Shown here piece after piece: positions 46,801-60,173 of a stretch of 64,000 nucleotides of DNA (positions within the stretch are counted from its first letter, which is position 1; every line of letters begins with the position of its first letter). Origin of the DNA: Pisolithus tinctorius (taxonomy: Eukaryota; Basidiomycota; Agaricomycetes; Boletales; Pisolithaceae); the NCBI GenBank assembly GCA_024663395.1, contig JANFAH010000006.1, positions 372,001 through 436,000 of the forward strand. The letters run 5' to 3'. The position numbers were made by a program, and so were the translations under genes. Below the pieces are notes generated by a model that saw only the letters and a program-made list of their open reading frames with translations, was not told the DNA's origin and made no database searches.

Positions 46801-47480
46801 CTATCGTAGCTGAAACTTGTGGACGTGAGTTTTCTTTCTTGCCATCACACTCCAAGTTGCTTACGTTCTCTTCCAGCATTCACGTGTATACCTGCCATTC
46901 TGAATGAGTACAGGACGGCCGAGTTGAATGTCCGTACTGGATGTCTCAAGGCACTTACCTTCGTGTTCGAATATGTCGGCCCGCAATCTGCCTACTACGT
47001 GGATTCCGTTGTCACCATGTTGGAGGATGCATTGACAGATAGGGACCTCGTTCATCGTCAAACAGCGAGCGTTATCGTGAAGCACTTGGCGCTTGGCTGC
47101 GCTGGTCTCGGCTGCGAGGACACGATGCTTCACTTGATGAACCTTGTGTGGCCGAACTGTTTTGAGACGTCACCTCACGTTATTGGCGCGGTTATGGACG
47201 CTGTTGAAGCGATGCGACTAGCATTGGGTCCCGGTGTACTCCTTAGTTACACGCTGCAAGGTTTATTCCACCCGGCTCGTAAAGTCCGAGAGGTACGTGT
47301 CCCTAAATGTTCCTGCCGCCTTACCAAGAGTACTTATCCATTCATTAGGTGTATTGGCGAATCTACAATTCCCTGTATCTCGGCGCGGCGGACTCTTTGG
47401 TGCCATTCTACCCTGACTTGAGTGAACTGAGTGAGGGTCAAAATGTATATGATCGGCACCCACTGCAGATGTTCGTATGA
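43839..47480 (+). CDS. HSH155: Splicing factor SF3B1/Hsh155 (U2 snRNP)
   Basis: This component of the U2 snRNP SF3b complex clamps the branch-site duplex. Exon 1 starts at ATG 43839 and encodes the disordered N-terminal region with [22 protein letters not shown] and [10 protein letters not shown], which are the Trp-containing UHM-ligand/TP phosphorylation motifs of SF3B1. The HEAT-repeat superhelix follows, with [106 protein letters not shown] and [21 protein letters not shown]. Three introns (about 46453-46500, 46828-46877 and 47293-47348) give [10 protein letters not shown], then [17 protein letters not shown] and the C-terminal [20 protein letters not shown]. It ends at 47480. The frame is complete and very well conserved. 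Confidence 0.95.
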
Positions 47481-47753
47481 TTGTATTGTAGAACCAAGGC
47501 TATGGCCCATGTAATTCTGCTGCTTTCCTATTATCGCGACACCTTACAGATTCCTCGGTTTGAATAAATTAGTTGACAGGTTTCGTGGTTATGTAACAGT
47601 TCGAAGCCCCTTCAGAATACTCTGGCAATTCCACATCCAATCAAAATTCTGTAGTATGGTTTAAGACATTTGACTCTTGTTAGCAAAAGGCAGGGGACAG
47701 CGTAATAGTACATTGAAGTATGAATCCAATTTCTTTTTTCTCAGAGATATCGC

Positions 47754-48639
47754 TCAAGGTTTGATCTCTGAAGTTGGTACTAAATTCTCAAGAATTCCAG
47801 TCGTGAAGTCGTACAGCAGTCCGTGCACCAAGACGGGCTGGTTCCCGGACAATTTTAGGATGGTCTGCCTCAGGCTGAGCAGATTCTCCACCTGAAGTTG
47901 TACATTCTCCATCGTAGCCCATTCGACTGATCCGGGCGATCCGGGCCAGAGCTGTTTGAGACGTTGTATTAGAGGCTCAAGCCACGAGTAGATGGGGTTG
48001 TCGGAAGAGACATCTCCACAACCTCCTGGTGCGCCGGAAAAAAGCTCCGCCCCTTCTTTCTCGGTGAGGCGGATGCGCTCAGGGAGAAGACAGGGTTGCG
48101 CTTGATCATGTGCGTATATCACACCACCGCATTTTTTATGGCCGACGACTGCCACTAGACGAGAAAATATATTAGTGGAATTTATCACGATAGCAATGGA
48201 AGGACAGACCATTTCGGACCCCCAAAGCTCCAATGGCATATGCCAGGACTGCCAGTGCATTGGTGTCCTGTGTCGGAAACTGGCTAAGAAACGGACATCA
48301 ATTCCATGCATATGTGTGAGGTCAGTGTAATCAATTTACTTGGCGATATTCCTATGGACGAAGACTTCGCCGGGCCTGGCAACTGTAATGTCCCCCTCCA
48401 AAATTCTAGAGTCTGAACACCCGATCCAAAGCAGCTGCCACAGGAAATGAATAAGGTAATCCAAGAGAACCCGCAACCGGCTTTACCTTCGGTTTTTGGG
48501 GAACATTGGGGTCCGGAAAATAGCAAGGAGTTTTAGTTTTCGTGACGGTCGCCCACTGTGGGTTGACTCGAAGAATAGATGGAACAACATCTCGTACGTC
48601 GCGGGAGGAGCATTCCGAGTCTGTGTGACACTCAGACAT
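47754..48639 (-). CDS. Beta-class carbonic anhydrase
   Basis: This zinc enzyme hydrates CO2 to bicarbonate. The start at 48639 gives [17 protein letters not shown]; a start at 48702 is also possible. Introns fit cleanly to give [61 protein letters not shown] and [15 protein letters not shown]. The zinc ligands are Cys in GCSDSR and His/Cys in GHKKCGG, with the Asp-Arg dyad in the CSDSR motif. The C-terminal half has [17 protein letters not shown] and [15 protein letters not shown]. The predicted protein is of normal length for the family. Confidence 0.9.
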
Positions 48640-48702
48640 GGTAGGCGGATTCGCGGTTTCTGTGAAGTGAGAAAGGTCCTGAGGTCTGTTTCGAATTTTC
48701 AC

Positions 48703-49199
48703 GCTGCATGACTCTTTTTAAAACATACCAGGGAAGCGGTCACGAGTATTGTGATCGTTATCAAAGTTCATCAAGCTGCCAGCATCGCCCACCGGAATCA
48801 AGGGGCGGAGATGGGCGTAACCGCTCTATTCGGCATGAGTGACTCAAAGACAGATGCGAATTTCAAGCTCGGGACTTCAACTTGGTCACTACCGACCTCC
48901 ATGACCACGAGGCACCATGTGCAGTTCTGCATCAATACGGATCGCGCCGAATTTGTTATGTTTCTCAGACGCTTGGGCACAGGGAACACAGTATTTCACA
49001 CTGCGCGCCTTTCCCCGTTGGTTGTTTCGAGGTACCATACCGTTACGAGCGCTTAGTATATTTTTGGTGCGGAACAGGGAACATCTGGGGGCATGCGATC
49101 ACGTCGGCACTCACCTTCCATCACAGAATCGCTTGCCATGAGGTTCGTGGAAACCGATTGCGATAATGCAATTGAAGATGTGATGTCAAATGAGTAAGT
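48703..49199. other. Intergenic between carbonic anhydrase and RPP1
   Basis: This 497 bp contains only overlapping short frames. I see no gene or repeat. Confidence 0.5.
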
Positions 49200-50570
49200 T
49201 TATGTTACATGTTTACCTTTCTTTTTAGGTGGCCGACTAGAACCACTGATACCAAGATTAGGTGGTCCATCAGCCAAACCACCAGGGCTGGATGTGGCAC
49301 CACCGGAAATGCTTTGTTCACGAGCACGCTTTTTAGACCCACAAGTGTCAGCTTCGACGTCTCTTGGAACATCTGTGGTTGCAGTGCGATTATTAGACGC
49401 AGCTTGAGGCGTTTGGCTCAGGCTGGTGTCAAGATCTTGGGTGGTAGGACCGGAAGTTTGCGGAGGGGGAAAGACTAATTTCGGTTCAGATAAGACAGCA
49501 CGATATGTTCTACGTGTTTCTTGAAGAAGGGATGTAACGTAGCCATTATTAGCTTGTTATACTACGAAGGAATAACCAAGGAAGAAAACTCACGAGCCCG
49601 TATGAGAAGGGACTTTGGCGTGACGGCAGAGGCGTCGTGAGCCAAGTTCTGTGCCAAACCAAGAAGGCATATGCTGCATAAGGTCCCTCAGCGACGCGTA
49701 CAATGTAGCCGGACAAGACGCTCACAGATTTTGCACGTCCCTCGGTCCACGATAATCCGCTTCTGCAAGCGCGCCGCTGCTGACAATTATCCCCTTTCCC
49801 TTGGTAACACGGACTACTTCTCGTGCAGCGGCCCACCAATTCCGTTTGGCACTCGGTCCCGTGTCGCTTACCCCCAAAGCCGATGAATTTGCTCCACTCT
49901 CACCAAGAGCTCCAGCATAATTGATTTCGAAGACTGCACCGTTCTTGATTGCGGTGCGTACGAGGGTGTGTTTAAGATGAAATGGAAGTCGCGGCAATGT
50001 CAGCTGGAGAGAGATGATGTGGGCCGTCAGAGGTGAAGGGAGACTGTGTGTCAGACACGCCGAGGAAAACGTTGCTGCAGTCGTCGGCACGAGAGCAACG
50101 ATGTCATATGGTTCGATGACTGAGGCATTCGCACTAGCCTGAGGGTACGGTGAGAACCCAGGTCGGGAGATAAGAGAGAGAGTGGTTACCAGACCAAAAC
50201 CTTTTTCACTTTCTTCGTCGAGAACTATGGTCAACCTTTTCAAGAACAACACGCGCGGCCTGGTTTTTAGCTGCGACAACAGCGTGTCGAGGGCGTTGAC
50301 GTGTGTCTTGGGGTCAATCTTCTTGATGACGGTCTGGTTAAACGCGATTACATTGTATCCCACTACACTCGCAGTCAGTCCTGGGGAATTGAAGTCACAG
50401 AATTTACTCACGATGGACGAGAAGATCAACTCGGGCCTCGATAGTGGCTAACTGAGCAGGAGTGAACAAAGAAACGGTCTGCTGTGGTTGTTTTCCTTTA
50501 TTCTTTTTGGACTGGGATGCGCCTGTGACTTCATGCGCAACGACTGGGACGTTCAAGTCATAATACATTG
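49200..50570 (-). CDS. RPP1: RNase P/MRP protein subunit Rpp1 (p30)
   Basis: It starts at 50570 with MYYDLNVPVVAHEV, then SKKNKGKQPQQTVSLFTPAQ. After introns it continues with YNVIAFNQTVIKKIDPKTH, PRVLFLKRLTIVLDEESEKG, PYDIVALVPTTAATFSSACL, ISLQLTLPRLPFHLKHTLV, GAVFEINYAGALGES, GKGIIVSSGALAEADYRGPR, CLLGLAQNLAHDASAVTPKS and RRTYRAVLSEPKLVFPP. The tail is Lys/Ser/Pro-rich and ends at a TAA at 49200-49202. The TIM-barrel-like p30 core is complete. The protein takes part in tRNA 5'-end maturation and rRNA processing in the nucleolus. Confidence 0.9.
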
Positions 50571-50853
50571 TGTCCGACCTTCTGACGCGGTGACGGACCG
50601 ATAATTACAAGTCAGCGGGACCCCGGTTGAAGTCAATTTGCCGAGTCGTAAGAGTCATATCCACAGCTATGATAAAATGGTATTACAACAGATCTAATAT
50701 GTTGTGTCTACTCTGTGTAGTAGCCTTATGTAAATCGTGTGCATGAGTACGTGGAAAGAGAGGTTCGAGACGATAGTCATGAATTAATATCCTGCAGTCA
50801 TTCCAAAGGTTAGTTCGCGTATGTATACGATGGGGGCCCTATTATGTCAATGA

Positions 50854-53800
50854 TCAGGTGGTACAGTTGTAGAAGCGAAAGGATACCCTACCAGGTGAGC
50901 GAGTGTTTTGAAGGGTGGATTGCACAAGTTGGCGTTCGTCGTCAGACAAGGAGTCCATGAGTCGCACGAGGCCATCAATCGATGCTTTGCGGTCCTGCTG
51001 AGCGGCGTCAAGGAAACGTTGCAACAAGTACTCTGTCCTGAGTTGGGTCACGGCTGGCGCAAGGTCGAGTTCCTCCAAGGCCGTCGCAAGGGCACGGTTG
51101 TCCGCGGGATCAGAAGTACACACGAAGGAGTCCAAAACCTTGGTAAGGAGCTCTGGACTAGCCTCTGGGTTGGCCTCAGCGAGTGTGTCCAATGCCACAG
51201 AACGTGCAAGTCGTGCCCGAAGAGCCCAGTAGAAGAACCGACGCGCTTGCTTCCACACGGCAGGTTTAGCACACCCTTTGGCTTCCATACGGCCGGTCCG
51301 ACTGTAAGGAGTAAACACACAGCTTCAACTAAAGTAACGAATCACTTACTCATGCAGGTCAGCATAACAACGCAATTTGCTTGTAGATTGGTTGAAGAAG
51401 AGTCTCTCTCTCCGCCAATGCCTGCGACGCTTTAGCTCTCTCTTCTGCAGTTTTACTGGAATCCTTGCTGTCTGCCTTGAGCGACGCATAGGTCGAGTCA
51501 AGACGCTCCATCAAAGACAAGATCTTATCGCGGCGCATCTTGATTTCGATGATGCCTTCGGGTTCGAGCACACCAGCACGGGCTTCGACGTCTGCGTACA
51601 TCTCCATCTTTTGCGAATTGATAGAGGGATCGAGGACGACCCATGCTCCACCACGCAATTCGCCATTCGGGACGATGTAGACGAAGACGGGTTGCTTGTA
51701 GCTCGATAGGCCATCAACAATCTTGGAACCCTGCTTCAGGACTTCGTCGTACATATCCTGCTGACCGCCAGAGAAACCACGCCAGTTGGCAAAGATGATG
51801 AGGGGGAGCCCTTCCCGATTGAAGTCGAATATAGCCTGTGCTGTCTTGTAAGCTGAATTGGGATACCAGACTTGTCCCGCCTCCATCACACGCTGTTCGA
51901 AGGATGCAGGGTTGGCGGGATCCGCAGGGACAATTCGCTCAATTGTCCGAGTCTCGACAGCAATTACCCCCATGGGTATACCCCCCAATCTTGCACGACC
52001 AACGACAACGGTTTGCGCCCAACCCCCAAGCGTTTCCTGGAAAGAGCCTTTGTCGAAGAAGCCAGGCAAATACTGCGATGTCTGTTCATCTTCTTTACCC
52101 TCGAGCATCCAACGAGGATCATAAGGACCTTTCGGTGGTACATAACCAATCTCCCGATCCCACGTGTCCGGCGTTTCACGAACAGGAAGAGAGTCGCCCT
52201 TCGCCCGTGGGACATATGACAGCCACTGGAGTATATGTGTTACACCTTCTAGGTCGCTGCTAGCGGTCAAGTGGGAAACTCCGTTCTTGTACATGATTTG
52301 AGTGCCACCGAGCTGCAAGTTCGATGCATAGACTTCCCGGCCCAGGACTTTGTTTAGTGCAGGGGCACCAGTCAGAATGATTGGTTGACCCTCGACTTGG
52401 ACCGCGCGTTCACCAAGGCGAACCAAGTAAGCACCGATACCGACGGAACGTGCAGTTACCAGGGTGATAGTGAAAATATCGTCATATGCGCGCGACGTCT
52501 CCCCAGCAATAAGACCAGATCCCTTCAAGGACTCCACACCGAGGCCGTCCTGGAGACCGATAATATCCGTGATCTTGTAGCGGAGCTCTCCATTAACCTC
52601 TACCTCTTCTGTGCGGATGGCAGAGGCGGCCTTCTCCTGCACTTTGAGGAAGTTTTCGCGAGTCAGGTAGAGATATTCGAACCCTTTCTCTGGCTGGTCT
52701 TCTTCATACCAGGCGCAAGAGAAGAGGTTCATGACTTCTTCAGCCAACCCTATGCGCGCACCGGAGTTGGCAGAGAGGTAAATTCGAGGGAGACCACGAG
52801 CCCTTGCATATTTCGTTGCGAGGTAGAAGAATTGATCTTCCACAGGGCCAAACGAGCCAATCTTGTATGTAATGTCATTTGCGATGACGACAGCCTGGCG
52901 ACCTTCTGGGAACTCGGGCGTCCTTAGGGTGAACACCCACGCGATCATACCGAATGTATTGTTTCCAGGAGCACGATCAACTTCTGTGAGCTCGTCGTGT
53001 TCGTCCAAGACAAGCTCCTTCGCCTCTAGGAATTTCTTGGGGAGGTTAAGAGACGAATCTTGGCTGCGCGCCTTAATCCAGATGTTTTGAAGCGCTTTAG
53101 AGAATAATTCAGGGAAATCGTAGACGTATGTAGTGCCCACAAGGTGTGCTTGGTAGCGCTTGGGCTGCAACGACTCCTTTGTCGGGTACGCATGGCTGAC
53201 AGGCTGAAGGTGAAGAGGGCCCTTCTCCCCAATTGATTTGAGAATTATGGTGCCCTTATCAGTAGTAATTTCCTGGTACGCATTGAAGTTGACCACGAAG
53301 CCGGAGACGTTCTCAATAATGCACCGGATGGGAGTGACGTTGCCCTCGTTGTCCTCAAGCGCAATGCGAATTTCTGATCCAGTGACATGGAGACGCCAGA
53401 GTCGCTTACCGTGACGCTCGATGAAGCCTGAGATAGCTGCTAAAACGTCCTCATAGGAGACTGCCAGGTTGTATACAAAGTTCATGAAAATGTGGTTGCA
53501 ATCCGCGTTCCGGTATTGGGCATTGACAACCTCGAGTGCATCCAGGATACTGGTCACAAGGCGGTCAGTCTCTGAGATGAGGTACTCCGCCATGCTCATC
53601 GATCCACGGAGACGGCCAGGACGAACAAGAGCACGAATAAAGAACCGGCTGTCTAACTGGTTCTCGCGAGCCACGGCATGGTAAATATGAATCTGCTTTG
53701 TTTCAACAAAGACGGGGGTGAGCTTGTAGTTGGAAAGGCGACTGAGTTCAAGCTGGAACGCCAGGGCAGGCTCTATGTTACGGATAGCTTGCTCTTCCAA

Positions 53801-56800
53801 CCAGATGTGGTTGGAGCTCCGGAACGTGAAGTACATGGGGTACTGGCCGCGGCGGCAGATGAGAATGCTGATACGACGAACACCTCGTTTGACTAGAGTG
53901 GGGTTGCGCTCATTGACGAATTCGGTTAACTTCTCGGCCCATGTTTCCTCTGGCATGTCATCCGCCTTCTCGAAGATGCGCAGGGCAAGGTTCAGGACGT
54001 TCGGGGGCTCTACGCTGCCGTAACGACTTTGGAATTCGCCGACGTCGAAAACAGGGAGAAGAGCTGCCACTTTCTCAAAACCGCGTGAAAGCGCCGTTGA
54101 ATTTGAGAACGAAGCGATGGCACCCATACGGACGGGTTGTGAGTGGTTGCGACTGATTAGGTAAGTCAAATCGCTAACTGATCCTTGGCGTCTCGGGTCA
54201 CTAGTGGTTCGTGCGAGTCAGTGGCTGAACATTGCTGAAGATCAGCGACTTGGATACTCACGGTGCATTCACTCGGGGCGTCGCCGGAGGGGAGTGAGAA
54301 CGACCTAGATTGAATTGCCAAGTCACCGCCGTAGGAACATCTCCGTCATCTTCGCCATCACCCTCTTCGTAGTCTATGGACAGCAGTGAGTATGCTCGGT
54401 AGGCACGGCGGACGTAAACTTCGAGGGCGGCTGTTCAGGGTGTCAGCAAAGCTTCCTTCTTAACGATCCCAACAACTTACCCATGGTGACATGGGGATCT
54501 GGGTGCGCGAAGAACGAAGGAAGCACATCATAGACTGTGTAACGAGAATCGCTAAGTTCGCGTAATACCTCGGCGGAAGGAGCTCTGCAACGCGTTAAAA
54601 CACATCATGTTTCATAGGATTCGGTTTCCTTACCCGCTTGCGGCCCCCTGTTCACCGTAAACGCTGGAACTCACAGAGGCTTTCAAGATGGCCTCCATCT
54701 GCACGAGACGCTCCTCATACGATGGCATTTGCCCAAGGATCAACACCTCACGAGCCTTCAACGAAACACTTGTCGACGATCTATTGCCTTTTGATCAGCA
54801 TAGTCAACGGGGGGAAAATACGTAAGGACTGACTTAGACTCGAGCGCAGCGAGACTGCTCAGAACTTGGTAGAGCCGACTTTCGGGATTCGAGACAGGCA
54901 GACCGCTTGACTTCACGTAATCCAGGATGGAGAGAACAAGCTTGGATTTGCTCTGCGCCTTGGTGTGACTCAGGACGAGCGCGACAACTTTATCAAGATC
55001 GTCCTTGTACTGTTCCCGAAGATTCAAAACACGAGCCTCTATACTTCCGCCAAAGAGCTTCTCCGTGGATTCGTAGGCGGAGAGTAGATTAGCAAGAGTG
55101 TACACCTCATGGCCCTTGAGTCCACCCATGAAACGCTCGAGAACGTCGTATAGCGCACTCAGTTGCGTGCGGAACATGGCTCGGTCCTGAGGGAGGATCG
55201 AGTCTTGAATGTAGTGCTCCAGAACTTTCTTGATGCGAACGGCTGGGAACTCTTGCGCATCACTCTTCGATTTGGCAGTATCAATGGCTGCGCGAATGCC
55301 ATCTTCAAGTCTCGAGGGCATACGACCAGCAAGCGCAGATAGGATGGCAGTAACCTCGGAGTAGGGCAATTCGGGGTCATGAAGCACTTCAATCAGCTCC
55401 TTGAATGTTGACGCCATGATGGCCTGGTTATCGTAACCTTCAAGGATATCGTTGAGAGTACCCATGCAACGCAAATATCGTTGATGGGGTTTGTTGCCTA
55501 CGATGCCAGGGTAACCCATTGGCGGGAGGAGGCCATCGAATGGCTTGGCATGTTTAACGCGAGCAGGGTCGTCGAGCGTCAAGATACCAAGAATGTCACC
55601 AGGCTCGAGACTGACGCCAGGCTGCTTGACAAACTGCACGACACCATCCTCGGCGGCGACGAGGGGCATGTACATTTTCATGACCTGCCAGATATCATCA
55701 GAATGGAGTCTAAAGTACCGCATTGGGCAAGCAAACCTCAATTTCAGCATATTGTTCCCCGGCTTTGATGTGGTCGCCACTGTCAACCAAGAAGCGGATC
55801 AACTTTCCAGGGCTGGGACTCCGGAGTTGGGTAGGATCGTTCTCCTGCTCAATGAGACACGTTTTGGAGTCGACCATCAGACGCAGTGCGCCGACTTCCT
55901 CTCTCCAATATACGGAATGGCTACGACCGTCGAGAACGACAAGTAAACCGCCATCCGCGAGAGGGCGCCCGCCCACCATCGTTCGGCCACCATTTAAGAA
56001 AAGCGTCCACATATTCCTTGACGACCGTGCACATGTAAAGGTATAGCGAGTGTTCTCGTAGATGAAGTCCACGCTAAAAACAGTCTTTAGCAAGTCGCGC
56101 ACGGGAACTTGTCCCTTGTCCAGGATCCGTTTATACTCGCTGAGGCATGCTTCAGCAGCGAGATGAGCCTTAGTGACGGCACCACAAACAACGGCAAGAA
56201 TTGCGTCAGGGCGCTCGGCAGTCAGCTTGCTGCTGATGAGCGAGTCGAGCCAACCCGTGGTGAAGGTGTTCTCTTTAAATGCTTCCAGCTCGAGAAGCTT
56301 GATGAGGTACTCAACAGTCGTCCTAAAGTCGCCGCGAATACTGAGTTCCTTGAGTGCGACAATCATGTTCTTGCGACTTTCACTGCGATCTTCACCATAC
56401 GCGAAGATATGACCGAATTGTGAATCAGCGAACTCGTGAAGTCCACCAGCGGAAGCGACGGAGAAGTAACCCCAAACATTTTTACTCGAGCGGAAATTAA
56501 GCTCTTGCAACGATCCTGATGAGGGCTTAAATCCGGCATCTGGGTTTTCGGCAGTGATACGGACGGCGACGACATGGCCTTTTGGCTGCGGTTTACGCTG
56601 CAGCTGATTCGATTCCGGCTTTATCATGTCAAAGTCAATCTCGGATGAAGCATTCGGACCAACGCCGAACAACTGCCTGATATCCCGAATGCGGTGCAGA
56701 GGGAGACCCATGGCAATCTGGAGCTGCGCAGCTGGGAGGTTGACGCCAGTGACCATCTCGGTTGTAGGGTGCTCGACTTGCAAACGAGGGTTAAGCTCCA

Positions 56801-58176
56801 GGAAATAGAACAAGTCTTCCGAGGGACTGTACAGGTCTAGAACGGTTCATGAGCAAAAACCCGAGGTTGAAAAAATTGAGCTGCATACATTCAACAGTAC
56901 CGGCACTGACGTAGCCAACCAGCTTGGAAAGCCGAACTGCTGCACGTTCCATTTGCTCAAAAGTGTCTTCCTTAGCGATAGTGACGGGGGCCTCCTCAAT
57001 GATCTTCTGATGACGACGCTGGACGGAACAGTCGCGTCCGAACAAGGAGATGGCATTTCCATATTGATCAGCTAAAATCTGAACTTCCAAGTGACGAGCT
57101 TGTCCAGCGAGCTTCATAATGAAAATTGGCGAACCTATATTGTGTTAGAGCGTTTTTTTAGGATATAAGAATAATATATTTACCGGGGATTTCTCCAGCG
57201 ACTGCATGGAACGCGTTTTTGAAAGTGTCAGGATGTTCGACCTTTCGGATACCCTTTCCTCCTCCACCTTCACTGGCTTTTATCATAACAGGCCACCCAA
57301 TTTGTTCAGCCCGGATCAAACCCTCTTCCACCGTCGTCACACACGCTGACTTGTAGACATCGTCGGGCACAGTGACAAAGCCTTGCTCTGAGAGTGCCGT
57401 TTGGGTTATGCCCGTACCAGACCAGGCCATCGTCGGGACATCAGCACTCTGTGCGACGATCGTACTCGAGATCTTGTCTCCCAAGCTTCGCATGGCACTG
57501 CCAGGTGGACCGATGAAGACAATCCGATTCTTAGACGCAGCAAGACTCTCTGGCAGTCTTGGGTTCTCGGACGCGTGGCCCCATCCAGCCCAGACCGCAT
57601 GCACGCCTGCACGCTCGGCGACATCGACGATAAGGTCCACGTTGGCATAGTTATTGTTGTTTGTGCCACCGGGCACCTCAATGTACTGGTCTGCCATTCG
57701 AATGTACTCTGCATTGACCTTCAAATCTTCAGGAGTGGCCATGACGGTGAATTCAACGGCTCTCTCAGTGCCGAAGGTTTCGTAACTCCATTGGCGGATA
57801 GAGCGGATCTCCTTAACTGCAGCGATACCTTTGTGATGGTGAGCAACACCTCTTGATATAAGAGGTATCTAATCACCATTGTTTGCAATGAGAACCTATG
57901 AAACAAAAGAAGTCAGTACTCTCGTTTCCAACTCAGTCAGAGCAAGTGGATCCAAGCCACTGTGCCCTAGGCCACTCCATTGGGTCAATGGTAATAAATC
58001 ACCTTTGTGATAACAGTATGACCGTCATGGGCTTGGACAAAGTCTTTAATACGACCAGCTGGAGCCTTGTCCAGCGAATTTCCTCCTGCCAGGTCAATTA
58101 TGCAACGCGTTTCTTTCTACATAACATCGCACATACCAATGAAGTGCGCTATTTTCGAGGAGTCGTATGGTGGCAT
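50854..58176 (-). CDS. ACC1: Acetyl-CoA carboxylase
   Basis: This multidomain enzyme makes malonyl-CoA for fatty-acid synthesis. The start at 58176 ([15 protein letters not shown]) leads through small exons to [19 protein letters not shown]. The biotin-carboxylase domain has [37 protein letters not shown] and [17 protein letters not shown]. The biotin attachment site is [14 protein letters not shown] (about 55680). The central AC region follows, then the carboxyltransferase domain ([85 protein letters not shown] and [19 protein letters not shown]). Near 51360-51363 the frame shifts relative to the conserved ADLHD motif (see findings). The C-terminus is [16 protein letters not shown]. About 12 introns. 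Confidence 0.92.
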
Positions 58177-59715
58177 CTGGAATGAAATCAGAAAAGATGA
58201 GCGGGAAGGAAGAGGGAGTGGACAACTGAGCGGGACTTATATGATGGAGCCTTGATGCTGTTTTACCTCTTTACACACTGCCCCAAAAAGTAACACACAT
58301 CTGGGGTTACGTAACCATTTATGTCTTTTCCAACAGATGGACCTGAAACCCAGTGCACTCATGTCGCGGAAGGGCATGGCCAGACTACTATGAGATTGGA
58401 TTTGGCAGGACGCGTTGCAATTCATATCATGAAGGTGAACACTATTCTTTCAGACCCGAAACCTCTGCAGCGAGGCGGAAAGCGCAAGTACTTCGACGCG
58501 TCACGGTTTATGTAAATCCTCCCCAAGGAATTAATGGTCCTCGATTCATCGCCGTTCCGAGGCTAATTCGAGCCCAGGCTTCACGCCTTCAGGTCTCGAT
58601 GCTGAGAATCGTAAATACACGGGAGCATGATGCAGAATATGTCGTTGACAAGTATATAGTCCCAGATTTCCTGCCGAAGCGCTGAGCGTAGGGCGTCCAA
58701 TTATCACTACTGGCCTCATACCTCGATATTCCTTGATTTTCCATTGGCCTCGCTTGGGTTCACCTTTGTAATATTGGCTTCATTTAAACGTTGTAAAGCT
58801 ATGTAAAGCTATATCCATGTATACTGCTGGACTTGAAGCTTGATCCACCAGTTGACGCCAGCCCATTAATGCTGCTGTTGCAAGCCTATGCAGTTACGTG
58901 TGTTGTTTCGTGGTATCTGCCAACAGTGCTGTTCAAAACCTTGACATAAGATCACAACGATGACCATAGGACAGGGAGGCCGGAGAGCCATTGTCGCATG
59001 CTCCAGTGATGGCAACACCCAAGTGCGCAACCGTGATGATCTCTTGATGGGGGGGCAGATTATCTGATTAACGGCCATCGATTCGGCCGACGCTCAGCTT
59101 GAAGCATGCCATCGTCTTGAGATCATCGACGATGAGCAGCGCGTGGTTGTGAAATGGAAAACCCATAATGAGAGCGGAGAACGGGGCCTACGTACAGAAG
59201 TCGCCGCTAATCGATCAATGCGTTGACCACAACCCTTGCGGTCACTGATCCATCACACGAGGCAGTTGCCGGCTGTGGATGTCACTCACCGGCAGTTCCA
59301 CATTCATGTGCTAGGGTTGAGAGCGTAGAGAGTATATATCGTCCCAGTACGCACAGGACAGTGTGTGATCGTTGCTCGATCCGGCCAAGGATGACGGTGA
59401 CCTTTGATGTACTCAGTTATGCCGGTCAAAACGAGGAGCAAAATGAACTGACACGAGGATGACCATGTGGAAGCCGAGTGCAAGAAGAAGCCCCGCACCA
59501 CGTGTTACCCATACCATAGTAGTGCGCACAAGGTTGGCACAACCCTTGCCGCAACCCACCACCAACTACACGTTCAAATCGTCGGACTGTCCTCGTTACA
59601 ACCACAAGGCAAGCACTTCCATCTCGTATATATACTACCGTCCTCAACGTCTACTTTTTTAATACACATTCATCGGACATCTCTACAGTCAGTCACTTGA
59701 TCTTCTTTCACACCG
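58177..59715. other. Divergent region between ACC1 and the dynein light-chain gene
   Basis: These 1.5 kb contain a 110-codon plus-strand frame (58353-58685; ...GINGPRFIAVPRLIRAQ...) of no recognised family. Its 5' end is only about 150-180 bp from the ACC1 start. I see no RNA gene or repeat. Otherwise it should carry both promoters. Confidence 0.5.
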
Positions 59716-60173
59716 ATGACCGACACGGCGCTCGCAACCACTGAAACCGGAGCTTCCCCCAGAGAAAACGGCGGTGCCTCTGGCCCAAAGGCAACCATAA
59801 AAAATGTTGACATGGAAGAGAAGATGCAGCGGGAAAGCGTGGAAATCGCCACTGCAGCTCTCGACAAGTACAGCATCGAGAAAGACATCGCCGCACAGAT
59901 TAAGAAGGAATTCGATAGCAAGTATGGTCCTACCTGGCACGTAGTCGTGGGCAAGAACTTTGGAAGCTACGTGACGCATGGTAAGCAGAGATTCTCGATT
60001 TCTTCGGATGCGGTTATTCCGCATATCGGTCGTCCTCGTGCGGCTGGTTATGCGAAATACTCGTCTCGATCTTTGCTTTATCCCTAACACACGTTAATTG
60101 GGGTCTACCAGAAACGAAGCACTTCATCTATTTCTACATCGGTGCCCTCGCCATCCTCATCTGGAAATCATGA
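59716..60173 (+). CDS. Dynein light chain, LC8/DYNLL type
   Basis: It has two exons: 59716-59981 and 60112-60173, joined through CAT-G|AA. The unusually long acidic N-terminus [20 protein letters not shown] precedes the LC8 fold: [57 protein letters not shown] and [22 protein letters not shown]8 is a homodimeric hub that binds partner peptides and part of the dynein motor. The C-terminal strand and length are typical; the N-terminal extension of about 30 residues is an addition. Confidence 0.95.

Noticed and set aside
58353..58685. Small plus-strand gene near the ACC1 promoter
   Set aside because: The 110-codon frame has no recognisable domain and its 5' end is within about 180 bp of the ACC1 start. 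Not supported enough to list as a gene.
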